64,000 nucleotides of DNA from Terriglobia bacterium. GTDB taxonomy: Bacteria > Acidobacteriota > Terriglobia > Bryobacterales > Bryobacteraceae. The DNA lies in the NCBI GenBank assembly GCA_021324185.1, contig JAJPJN010000058.1, positions 1 to 64,000 on the forward strand, read 5' to 3'. The first letter of the stretch is position 1. Every line of letters starts with the position of its first letter. The notes beneath the pieces were generated by a model. The model saw nothing but the letters and a program-made list of their open reading frames with translations, was not told the DNA's origin and did not search any database. Position numbers and translations under genes: made by a program. Below, piece after piece: positions 34,770 to 43,496 of the stretch.

Positions 34770-36286
34770 GTCACCACCTCGTTAGATAAAAGCTGGGCAT
34801 CCACTTTCGGCTTGCTCGCCGGAAAAAGTTTGTTGGCCTTGTCTTTAAGCCACAGTTCAACCGGGGTCGAATAGACGTTGTGATCCAATCGCCACCGCGC
34901 CGGAAGGCTAATCGCCCGATGCACGATCCGGTTCACCACGTGTTTTTTTTGCACCCCAATAGGAACGCGATTGAAAGCCACCCGCAGATACTCACGCATC
35001 CGTTGAACGCGCTCGTGCTGGGCTCCTTTCAACCACGGCAGAACCGTATAGCGAGGAAAAAAGCTGGCCCAACCCTCGAATGTTTTTGGCACCTGAATGC
35101 CCAATTCAAACGCCCGCTCCATAATCGGCGCACCCGGATAGGGCGTAAAAATATTTGTCCAAAACTCAGCCGCCGGGTAGCGCCGGCAGATGTTCATGAT
35201 GAGTTGAATGGATTCGCGCCGTTCAACCTCGGTCTCACCCGGGAAGCCAAAAATCATATTGAAGGAGGGCCGAATTCCCGCCTGGCTTAACTTCTCAGCA
35301 GCGTCGTAGATCGTTTCAAGCTTTTGAAAATCCTTGTTCATGAGGTGAAGGATCTTCTTAGAGCCTGAATCAGCTCCTTGGGCTACCTGAGTTAAACCCG
35401 CCCGCCGAAGTAACTTCAGCTCTTCTACGGTAAGTCGCGTAACAAGATTTGTAGAGGCCTGAATGCTCCACTCGAACTGCACGCCGGTACGGATCAGTCC
35501 TTCTGCTATGTTTACCGCCCGATCCCGATCCACCAAAAAATTGTCATCGACAACCCAAAGAAGCCTAAGACGATATCGGCTAACTAAGTCCGATACTTCC
35601 TCGACAACCTGATCCGCCTCCAGGGCATTCCACTTACGGCCGTATAAGCCGTCGTTCGTACAATAAGCGCAGTTAAAGGGACACGCCAGGCTCGACGTAT
35701 ACATGGCCCACCGCCGGCCACATATGCGCTCATATGCGTCGAAATCAGCGAGGTGATATGCCTTTGGCGGCAGTTCTCGTATCGGCTTTAAAGCGCGCGA
35801 AGGATTAAAAACAAGCCTGCCGTTTTCCTTGTACCCCACGCCAGCAATACCCTTCATAGACTCGCCCGCCTCAATATGCTGGACAATTTCGAGTAACGCG
35901 TCTTCGCCTTGACCCTTAACAACTACATCGACATCCGGACATGCTAACGTCTGGTCGGGCAGTAGCGAAGGATGCCAGCCGCCCAGAATTACCGGCTTAT
36001 CTGGATACAGTGCCTTGGCCGCTTTGGCAATCTGTGCCGTTTCACGTATCATCGGCCCTGTAACAAGCGATACGGCAAGACACAGCGATGTCCCCAGTTC
36101 AGCTAACACGCGTTCCTGAAAGTTAGGCGTGATCGTCGAGTCAATGATCTTTACTTCGTATCCCGCTCTAAGGAGCGGTGTTGCAACGGCCAGAATCGCT
36201 AAAGGCGCGGTAGCTTCCTGGCTTGAAAACGCAGGGAAAAAAAACAACACCTTTTTACTTTTCTTCAGCGGTTGGCTTCTTAGCAT
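34763..36286 (-). CDS. B12-binding-domain radical SAM protein, first gene of the operon
   Basis: A 507-residue protein with an N-terminal cobalamin-type domain (APLAILAVATPLLRAGYEVK, VILGGWHPSLLPDQTL, VDVVVKGQGEDALLEI) and radical SAM cysteines Cys202, Cys206 and Cys209 (LACPFNCAYCTND). It continues with a helical C-terminal region. The architecture is that of BchE/HpnJ-like enzymes. ATG 36286 is chosen because the conserved domain starts right there. The frame stays open to 36565, but those 93 residues overlap the Wzi-like gene and look unconserved. It is preceded by 157 bases that may hold the operon promoter. Confidence 0.86.
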   Translation of the reverse strand: MLRSQPLKKSKKVLFFFPAFSSQEATAPLAILAVATPLLRAGYEVKIIDSTITPNFQERVLAELGTSLCLAVSLVTGPMIRETAQIAKAAKALYPDKPVILGGWHPSLLPDQTLACPDVDVVVKGQGEDALLEIVQHIEAGESMKGIAGVGYKENGRLVFNPSRALKPIRELPPKAYHLADFDAYERICGRRWAMYTSSLACPFNCAYCTNDGLYGRKWNALEADQVVEEVSDLVSRYRLRLLWVVDDNFLVDRDRAVNIAEGLIRTGVQFEWSIQASTNLVTRLTVEELKLLRRAGLTQVAQGADSGSKKILHLMNKDFQKLETIYDAAEKLSQAGIRPSFNMIFGFPGETEVERRESIQLIMNICRRYPAAEFWTNIFTPYPGAPIMERAFELGIQVPKTFEGWASFFPRYTVLPWLKGAQHERVQRMREYLRVAFNRVPIGVQKKHVVNRIVHRAISLPARWRLDHNVYSTPVELWLKDKANKLFPASKPKVDAQLLSNEVVTC

Positions 36287-36443
36287 GCCGCGGATTTCCC
36301 CAACAGGCCGTTTCCAGATGAATCCGTGCGGGACATTACGCCCAAGTATGGAAGTGTGCGGCGGGCGGATGTGTTCAGGAAAAGTAAACAAGTCGTAAAC
36401 GTTAGGCCAGATGCGAAATCGAGCAGGTGCAAAATCGAGAGGA

Positions 36444-38114
36444 TCACTTCCGAACCGTCCAGTTTTTTGGATTGAATGTAAATTGCAAACTGGCGGATAC
36501 GTTGGTCTGAGGACCGCCCAGGACAGGAATAAAATACCTTTCAAACTGCACGAACGCCGTCGCATTCAACTGGGGTCCCACTTGCCATTGCCCGCTGAGG
36601 CTCACATCCGTTTGCGTTCCGCCGCCCGGCAAGAAAATGCCCCCCGTTTTGATCTGTCGGGCCGACAATGAGATTTTGTCCTTAGACGTTTTCCAATACG
36701 TCACCGATCCCTGATAAGCACGCGCATCTCGCCCCACCCAGCTACCCATCAGTAACCCGTCATTTGTGTAGGCATCACGGTACTGGTTGTTCCAATAGAA
36801 AAACTTGCCACCTTCGTCGCCTCAATACAACAACGTGGAATACGTTTCAAACCGAAAGTCCATATGCGGTAGACCCGGCAGTTGAGTCAGATATAAGCCC
36901 GGTCCCCAAGCGGACCGCCTCGGCGCATCCAGCGGATTGGGTTCATCGTCTGCAAAAGAATCCGAGTAAATCGTCACGAAGCGGCGCAATCCCGGCACGC
37001 GCCATTTGAAGTCAAATCCACTACGGCGATCGCCCGGATCATTCGCCGATCCAAACGCCGTGTTGCCGGTGCTCGCAACGCTGAAAAAGCTGTTGACAAT
37101 GCTCGAAACGGTTAGTGGATGACCAACGCCGCCGAAAATGCTGCTGCGAGTAAAGCCTAGCTCCAGGTTTTCAGTAAGCTGAAAAGTAATCTTTTGAGCA
37201 TTAATAAACGGTCTTGGTGGAAACTTATGGCCGGATAGTTTACCCACTAAGAACTGGGTTCGAACGTGGCCAAGAAATCGAAACGGTCCCGGTAAAACGA
37301 TCGGTTGTTCTTGATCCACCCTCAACGCGTAAAAGGGCGCCGCGTTGTCGCTAAAGGTAAACGCGCTGTCCTCTCCGGGTCCCCACCAGATGCTCTGCCT
37401 GCCGAAGGTGACATTGAAGTTTCCCAAGGTGGCTCCTACATACATCTCAACTGGGCTGAATTTGCTCACCGACGGCACGATTGCCGGGGCTTGCGGAGGC
37501 AGGCCGTCTAAAGTCCCAATCAATGTGCGCAGACTCTCGTCATACGGGCCCGCGCCGCCCGCCCTCTGATACTCGCCGCGAAAATAACCGGAAAATCGCC
37601 CCAAGGTGCCGAACGCCGAAAATCCGTCAACGGTATTCGCCCCTTCTCCGTAAGGTCGTCCAAAATCATTCGTCAAAGTCTGGCCAAAATGGTAGCTATC
37701 CCGCAACGGTGCCCCCGAAATCTGTTCAACGCGCGTGTAAATAGATGCGACCCTCATCTCAGCTCGGACGGGTTTCAGGTTGAGGAACTCCTGTTTCAAC
37801 GCCGAGAGCAAACGAAGCGCTTCTGCATTTGTGCTCGGCGCGGACACCTGTTCGCTATGTCGCGATGCGATGTCCTCCGCTTCCTCTAAAAAAGCTACAC
37901 ACTGGGCACGTGTCCACGGGGCGGCCAACCCTTCCAAATCCGGTACATACCCCATCGCCGCCAATCGCTTCAGGGCAGAGTAGATCCAACTGTCTATCGA
38001 AACGTACACCGGCCCCGACGCCGCTGGCTTGGCGTCGCTAGCCGCAGCTCGCACGGCCGTTAATAGAAGACACGCTGACAAAATTCCCATCGCGTGCAAT
38101 CTCCTGACCTGCAT
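36444..38114 (-). pseudogene. Wzi-like capsule assembly/outer-membrane protein, interrupted by stop codon
   Basis: A 556-codon gene for an outer-membrane barrel of the capsule assembly (Wzi) family. Signal peptide (MGILSACLLLTAVRAAAS), helical N-terminal region, then barrel strands such as VEMYVGATLGNFNVTFGRQS and SIWWGPG. At 36822-36824 an in-frame TGA follows YSTLLY. Without any frame change the reading continues GDEGGKFFYWNNQYRDAYTN and ends normally at 36444 with SLQFTFNPKNWTVRK. A CGA-to-TGA change would explain it. The truncated product would lose the last 126 residues of the barrel. It may be real decay or a sequence error. The export operon lies divergently upstream. Confidence 0.85.
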
Positions 38115-38248
38115 ACTAACCGTCGATTATGCAGCCTAGATTGTCAAAGGTCGTCGCATAGTTGTGAACAACTTGCGAAAGTTGTCAGGTCGAAAATGGC
38201 CGAAACTCCGTAACGCCCCCGCGTATTGCACACACTATCCATCAAGCC

Positions 38249-38265
38249 GTAAAAGCCTTGTAAAA
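38249..38265 (+). promoter_or_regulatory. GTAAA 11-bp direct repeat before the polysaccharide export operon
   Basis: GTAAAAGCCTTGTAAAA: two GTAAAA units exactly 11 bases apart, 65-80 bases before the Wza-like start, in the 212-base region shared with the divergent Wzi-like gene. A -10-like CATAAC lies about 8 bases after the second unit. This is the usual position for an OmpR/PhoB-type activator replacing the -35 element. The same region also has the palindrome GTTGTGAACAAC at 38161-38172. Confidence 0.5.
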
Positions 38266-38329
38266 ACCGTCCACATAACTTGAAACACTCTGGAATTCCT
38301 CCACTTACGACGGCACAATAGCTCAAGTG

Positions 38330-40954
38330 ATGCAGCGCGCGCGAATGTTTGCAAGTGAGTCCGGCTCTTTCTGCGCGAGTCTTTTTATACCTCTGCTGGC
38401 CGCAGCGGCCGTGATCACAGGGGCCACTCCACTATCTGCACAAGTGCCGGATTTCGTACCCCCAAACCAGTTACGGCAGTCGCAATCTGGAATCATCTCT
38501 GGTCAATCCACGCAGCCTCGAGCGTGTACGCCCGCCGATTATGGCGATCCCACAGCCGAATGCGTTCCTGCACGCGGGCAATCGGCCTACAATCCCTACG
38601 GCAATCTGAATGTCGCGGGCTATGGCGCAGCCTCCCGGCAGGAGCCACATCTGCCTTACGATGACCCGTTTTATCCCGCAACTGACACACCCTTGCTGAG
38701 ACCCGCGAATCCCTCCTCCAATTACTCCATGCCGGCTCAGTCCCCCGTGTACTTCGACAAAGAGGCCCCGACTGAGTTTCAGCGATACGTAGCTGCTTCC
38801 ATCGGCAAAATACTTCCCCTCTTCGGTGCGTCGCTTTTTGAAAAAGTCCCCGCAACGTTTGCTCCATTGGACCGTGTACCCGTAGGAGCGGATTACTTAA
38901 TCGCGCCTGGAGACGAATTACAAATCAGCGTGTGGGGACAACTCAATCTGTCACGCCGCGCATTTGTCGACCGCACAGGTATAGTTACTTTACCTGGTAT
39001 CGGACCCATTACATTGGCGGGACTCACTTATCCACAAGCGGCAGATGCTGTGAAAGTCGGTCTTTCACATCTCTACAAAGGCTTTGAAGTCAGCGTCGCA
39101 TTAGGCCGCCTTCACTCAATCCAGATATTTGTACTTGGCAACGCGCGCAGGCCCGGCAGCTACACGGTCAGTTCACTTAGCACGCTAGTAAATGCGATCT
39201 TCGCATCGGGCGGTCCCTCTGCACGAGGGTCCATGCGTTCCATCCAGCTCAAGCGGGGGAATACGGTTATTCGGGATTTCGATCTATACGACCTGCTGCT
39301 ATCCGGAGACAAATCCAAAGACGCCCAGCTCGCTCCCGGAGACGTCATTTTTATCCCTCCTGCGGGCCCTCGCGTCGCGTTAGCCGGCAGTGTGGAAAAT
39401 CCCGCCATCTATGAAATTAAGCCAGGCACAACACTGCATGAAGTTCTGAATCTCGCCGATGGGCCATCTCCTCTTGCTTCGTTCAAGTCAATTCGTTTAG
39501 AACGAATTGACGCCAATGCAAATCTTCACGCTCTCGACATCTCCCTCAACCAGAACGGGCTCAAGACTCAGTTGCAAAACGGTGACGTCATTCGCGTCAT
39601 GCCGTTGGTCCCCAAATTCGACAATGCCATCACCTTGAAGGGAAATGTCGCAGATGCCGGCCGGTTTCCATGGAAAAAAGGCATGCGGCTCAGCGACTTG
39701 ATTCCCGACAAAGAGTCGCTGCTCACCAGGGACTATTGGAACCAACATAATGCGTTAGTTACTCCGGTAATGGCCAGCTCCGAAAATAACACCAGCGGCC
39801 TCAATAACCAATCGCCGTCGATGTCAACTGACGCGGCTCAACACACTGGACCGAACTTCAAACCAACTACCGCCACCTCCTTTCAGGAGCAACAGAGAAA
39901 TGCGAGAGGAGATTCGTCGCTCGCGGCCGCCACAGAGCTGGACGATACGCCGCCCCTACGCACCTTTAAGCCTGTTAATGACGTTCAACCCATCGCGCCG
40001 GAAATCGACTGGCATTACGCGGTGCTCGAACGCCTCGACAGAAGCACTCTCGAGACCCGCAAGATCCCGTTCAATCTGGGAAAGCTGGTATTGGAGCATG
40101 ATCAGGCGGAAAATCTGCTACTGGAACCAGAAGACGTTATCACCATCTTTTCTAAAGCCGATTTCTCTGTTCCCATATCGCAACAAATGACCGAAGTACG
40201 AATCGAAGGAGAAGTGGCCATGGCCGGCGTTTACTCGGTTCGCCCGGGAGAAAAGTTACGGGAGGTTATTGCGCGCGCCGGTGGCCTCACCACCAACGCG
40301 TATCTCTACGGGGCGCAATTTACTCGCGAGTCCACACGGCGTGAACAGCAGAAACGCTACGAAGAGTTTTTAAATGATTACGAGCGGGAAGCGAACCAGG
40401 CCGCCGCCAACTTATCCAGCCGTGTTACATCGCCCCAGCAAGCGGCAACCGCCCAGGCTTCCATCGCGAGCCAGCGCGAACTGGTAGAAAAGCTTCGTAA
40501 GGTCTCTATGGATGGGCGCATCGTTCTCGATATGAACCCGAACGCCCGCGGCTTAAATGCAATACCGGATCTACCGCTTGAAAATGGCGACCGTTTATAT
40601 ATTCCCAGCCGCCCGGTAACTGTCAACGTGATGGGAAATGTCTTCGAGCAGGCCTCCTTTATTTATCAGGAGGACTTTCGCAGCGCCGATTATCTCAAGA
40701 AAGCTGGCGGGCCTAGCCGGGATGCTGATCGCAGCCATATGTTCGTAATTCGGGCCGACGGCTCTATCGTCAGCAAGACCCTCTCAGCGCCGCTTTTCGC
40801 AAATAGCTTTGAGTCGCTTCATATCTATCCTGGAGACACCATTGTCGTCCCTACACGCCTCAATCACGCTACTTTCTTGCGCACCCTGACGGACTGGTCG
40901 CAAGTCTTTGCCAATTTTGGGTTGGGAGCCGCGGCGATCAACGTCCTGCATTAG
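38330..40954 (+). CDS. Wza-like polysaccharide export protein with SLBB domains
   Basis: An 874-residue outer-membrane exporter. After a signal peptide (LLAAAAVITGATPLSAQ) and a Pro-rich stretch comes a polysaccharide export domain (DYLIAPGDELQISVWGQLNL with GIVTLPGIGPITLAGLTY). Several SLBB domains follow (FVLGNARRPGSYTVSSLSTL, VALAGSVENPAIYEIKPGT, VRIEGEVAMAGVYSVRPGEK, VNVMGNVFEQASFIYQEDF). It is far longer than E. coli Wza (about 380 residues), because of extra SLBB units and a linker of low complexity around residues 480-540. ATG 38330 or 38345 may start it. The Wzz gene begins one base before its end. Confidence 0.9.
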   Translation: MQRARMFASESGSFCASLFIPLLAAAAVITGATPLSAQVPDFVPPNQLRQSQSGIISGQSTQPRACTPADYGDPTAECVPARGQSAYNPYGNLNVAGYGAASRQEPHLPYDDPFYPATDTPLLRPANPSSNYSMPAQSPVYFDKEAPTEFQRYVAASIGKILPLFGASLFEKVPATFAPLDRVPVGADYLIAPGDELQISVWGQLNLSRRAFVDRTGIVTLPGIGPITLAGLTYPQAADAVKVGLSHLYKGFEVSVALGRLHSIQIFVLGNARRPGSYTVSSLSTLVNAIFASGGPSARGSMRSIQLKRGNTVIRDFDLYDLLLSGDKSKDAQLAPGDVIFIPPAGPRVALAGSVENPAIYEIKPGTTLHEVLNLADGPSPLASFKSIRLERIDANANLHALDISLNQNGLKTQLQNGDVIRVMPLVPKFDNAITLKGNVADAGRFPWKKGMRLSDLIPDKESLLTRDYWNQHNALVTPVMASSENNTSGLNNQSPSMSTDAAQHTGPNFKPTTATSFQEQQRNARGDSSLAAATELDDTPPLRTFKPVNDVQPIAPEIDWHYAVLERLDRSTLETRKIPFNLGKLVLEHDQAENLLLEPEDVITIFSKADFSVPISQQMTEVRIEGEVAMAGVYSVRPGEKLREVIARAGGLTTNAYLYGAQFTRESTRREQQKRYEEFLNDYEREANQAAANLSSRVTSPQQAATAQASIASQRELVEKLRKVSMDGRIVLDMNPNARGLNAIPDLPLENGDRLYIPSRPVTVNVMGNVFEQASFIYQEDFRSADYLKKAGGPSRDADRSHMFVIRADGSIVSKTLSAPLFANSFESLHIYPGDTIVVPTRLNHATFLRTLTDWSQVFANFGLGAAAINVLH

Positions 40955-42141
40955 TGAGAGAGACGATCATTTTGCCCGATCAAGCAACATCGCCATTCGA
41001 TATCGGCCAGGAAATCCGGGAAATCTCCTTTGGCAATCTATATTCGATAATCGACCGCAGGAAGAAGCTCCTGTCTTACGTGATAACCATCGCTGCCATC
41101 GCAAGCACAGCAGGAGTCTTTCTTATCCCCGTTAAATATACGGCCGAGTCGGTTATTCTTACTCCGCAGCAGGCGCAGCCCTCACTCTCTGCGCTTATTC
41201 AGCTCGCCGGAGTAGGAACCGGCGCCGGCCTTTCCGGCTTGAGTCTTTTGTCCGGATTCGGCCGGAATCCATCAGATCTCTATGTCGGCATACTGAATAG
41301 CCGCACAATCGCTGACGCACTCATCAACAAGTTTAGTCTAAAACAGGTCTACGGTGTGCCCGATTTTGATCGAGCGCGCAAGCATCTGTCTCGCAATACC
41401 ACCATCAAAGCCGGTAGAGATACTCTTATCCACATCGAAGTCGAAGATGGTAGCCCGCAGCGAGCTGCGGCGTTAGCAAATGCCTACGTAGATGAGCTCT
41501 TCCTTCAAAACGCGCATGTCGCTCTAAGTGAGGCAAGCCAGCGCCGCTTATTTTTTGAGCAGCAGCTTGCAAAAGAAAAGGATTCGCTGGCAGATGCCGA
41601 AATCGCACTCCGAAACACCCAGCAGTTCACAGGCTTAATCGAACCTGGCGGCCAAGCCGAAGTGATCCTTCGTTCCACCTCCCAACTACACGCCGAGATC
41701 CTTGCTGTGCAGGCGCAACTGGCCGGCATGTCCACTTATGTGACGAATACGAACCCGCGCTATCAGATGTTAAAGAACGAACAGGGGGCTCTGCAAGCGG
41801 AGTTGAGCAAGCTGGAAAAAGGCAGTCACGAAGGCGGCGCACCCGAAATTCCAGTCGGTAAACTCCCTCAAGCGGCGCTGGAATATCTCAGAAAATACCG
41901 TGATCTGAAGTATCACGAAGCCTTGTATCAAGCGCTTGCACAGCAGTACGAAGCCGCAAGACTGGACGAAGCGAAGGCCGCGCCATTAATTCAAGTGATC
42001 GACCGGGCTGTCGTGCCGGAACGAAAAAGCTGGCCCCCGCGAGCCGTCCTCATCCTCTTAACTACCACTCTTTCAGCCTTAATTGCCATCCTCTATCTAT
42101 TCGTGAGGAGCAATTCCCCACGAAGTGCAGAACAGCTGTGA
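40954..42141 (+). CDS. Wzz-type chain-length determinant protein
   Basis: A 395-residue inner-membrane co-polymerase that sets polysaccharide chain length and links to the export channel. It has an N-terminal segment (LSYVITIAAIASTAGVFLIP), a large periplasmic coiled part (QQLAKEKDSLADAEIALRNT) and a second membrane helix near the end (LILLTTTLSALIAILYLFV) preceded by the conserved proline-containing ERKSWPPR. No C-terminal tyrosine kinase domain is attached. GTG 40954 overlaps the previous stop by one base. Confidence 0.92.
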   Translation: MRETIILPDQATSPFDIGQEIREISFGNLYSIIDRRKKLLSYVITIAAIASTAGVFLIPVKYTAESVILTPQQAQPSLSALIQLAGVGTGAGLSGLSLLSGFGRNPSDLYVGILNSRTIADALINKFSLKQVYGVPDFDRARKHLSRNTTIKAGRDTLIHIEVEDGSPQRAAALANAYVDELFLQNAHVALSEASQRRLFFEQQLAKEKDSLADAEIALRNTQQFTGLIEPGGQAEVILRSTSQLHAEILAVQAQLAGMSTYVTNTNPRYQMLKNEQGALQAELSKLEKGSHEGGAPEIPVGKLPQAALEYLRKYRDLKYHEALYQALAQQYEAARLDEAKAAPLIQVIDRAVVPERKSWPPRAVLILLTTTLSALIAILYLFVRSNSPRSAEQL

Positions 42142-43496
42142 GCCACGGGCTTCGGAGTGTGCTTTCTTCCTATAGACATCTTCTAAGCGACATAGCAGCT
42201 CTTTCCCTCGTTCAAGCTCTCAACTATGTCAGCCCTCTAATCACCATTCCCTATTTAGTGCGCGTGCTAGGTCCCAGTCAGTTTGGGGTACTTTCATTTG
42301 CACAAGGAATCGTTCTGGTTTTCTCGTTCATAACCGATTTCGGCTTTGATTACACCGCTACCCGCGCCATCACCGCTCGAGCCGGTGAACCGGAGGCCAC
42401 ATCACGTATATATTGGTCTACCCTATGCTCGAAAGCCATCCTGCTATGTTTCAGCGGCATCGTATTACTTCTCATCGTCGCCTATACACCACGGTTGCGC
42501 GAAGCATCGACGCTTTTCGCTGCTGAGTTCCTCTATGTCATCGGAACCGCCATCTTTCCCATCTGGCTATTTCAAGGGTGCGGCAAACTCAGATGGGCGG
42601 CAGCGCTTCTTGGCGTGGCGCGCCTATTAACTGTCCCGGCTCTTCTTCTGTTCGTTCGGAGCCCTGGCGATTACGTCATTGCTGGTGGTATCCAGGCGAG
42701 CGTGGAGGTAACTGCGGCCATTCTGGCGATCCCTCTACTGATTCGAAACCTGCATGTTCATTGGCGCCCTCCATCGTTATCTGATATCGCTACCTCTCTG
42801 AAAGAAGGCTGGCCTATGTTTTTAGCCGGAGCGGCGCTCTACGCATCCACCTCCAACACAACTGTCTTGCTCGGGTTTCTGGCTGGCAAGACCGAGGTCG
42901 GTTACTATAGCGCGGCGGACAAGCTGGTGAAAGCCTGCGTCGCACTTTCGACCCCTATTACTCAAGCGCTCTATCCCCGCATTACCGCCTTACAAGTCCA
43001 TTGCAATGCGTCAGCCAGAAAAATGATTCGCCAGGGCCTTATTGCCGTAGGCGGCATCACTGCAACAGTGTCGCTTTTACTGGCGTTGTTTGCTTTCCGT
43101 ATTTGCCCCATTGTGCTTGGATCGTCATTTAAACCATCGATCATCATCCTCCAGGTGCTTTCACCATTGCCGTTGTTAATGGGATTAGTCACAATGTTAG
43201 GAGCACAAACTATGGCCGTGTTTGGAATGGAGCGGAAGTTGGCAACCATTATGCTTTTCGGCGCCGTCGTCACTGTGCCGCTAGGCCTCATCCTTATTAC
43301 CTTTTTCGGGGCCATGGGCGCCGCAATCACGTCTGACCTTCAGATGGTGATTACAATAGCAGCCATCATCGTTACTCTAAAGATGCGCAATATTCGTGTT
43401 TGGCGGCGCGTGAATAGACCAGAAAGGCCAATGCCGACCAGAACAGTAAGCCCAATGGAAAAGTCAGAAGATAGGCAATTCCAGTCGATCCGATAA
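42138..43496 (+). CDS. Wzx-type oligosaccharide flippase
   Basis: A 452-residue polytopic membrane protein of the polysaccharide-synthase/MOP superfamily that moves lipid-linked repeat units across the inner membrane. It starts with ALNYVSPLITIPYLVRVLGP, the conserved first-helix motif of Wzx proteins, and has about 12-14 hydrophobic segments. GTG 42138 overlaps the Wzz stop in GTGA. The last 41 codons overlap the convergent polymerase gene by 125 bases; those residues are hydrophilic and could be an unconserved tail after loss of an earlier stop. Confidence 0.9.
   Translation: MSHGLRSVLSSYRHLLSDIAALSLVQALNYVSPLITIPYLVRVLGPSQFGVLSFAQGIVLVFSFITDFGFDYTATRAITARAGEPEATSRIYWSTLCSKAILLCFSGIVLLLIVAYTPRLREASTLFAAEFLYVIGTAIFPIWLFQGCGKLRWAAALLGVARLLTVPALLLFVRSPGDYVIAGGIQASVEVTAAILAIPLLIRNLHVHWRPPSLSDIATSLKEGWPMFLAGAALYASTSNTTVLLGFLAGKTEVGYYSAADKLVKACVALSTPITQALYPRITALQVHCNASARKMIRQGLIAVGGITATVSLLLALFAFRICPIVLGSSFKPSIIILQVLSPLPLLMGLVTMLGAQTMAVFGMERKLATIMLFGAVVTVPLGLILITFFGAMGAAITSDLQMVITIAAIIVTLKMRNIRVWRRVNRPERPMPTRTVSPMEKSEDRQFQSIR

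Noticed and set aside
36287-36443. Cobalamin riboswitch before the radical-SAM operon
   Set aside because: The gap of 157 bases is short for one, and no B12-box-like sequence was recognised.
36287-36565. A 93-residue N-terminal extension of the first radical-SAM gene
   Set aside because: It overlaps the conserved end of the Wzi-like gene in another frame, and the cobalamin-type domain begins right after ATG 36286.
36822-36824. Selenocysteine insertion at the TGA of the Wzi-like gene
   Set aside because: Outer-membrane barrels of this kind are not selenoproteins, and no obvious selenocysteine-insertion hairpin follows. A nonsense change or error is simpler.
38161-38172. Palindrome GTTGTGAACAAC as a separate operator
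   Set aside because: It is short and occurs once. It may matter for the divergent promoters, but it cannot be supported on its own.
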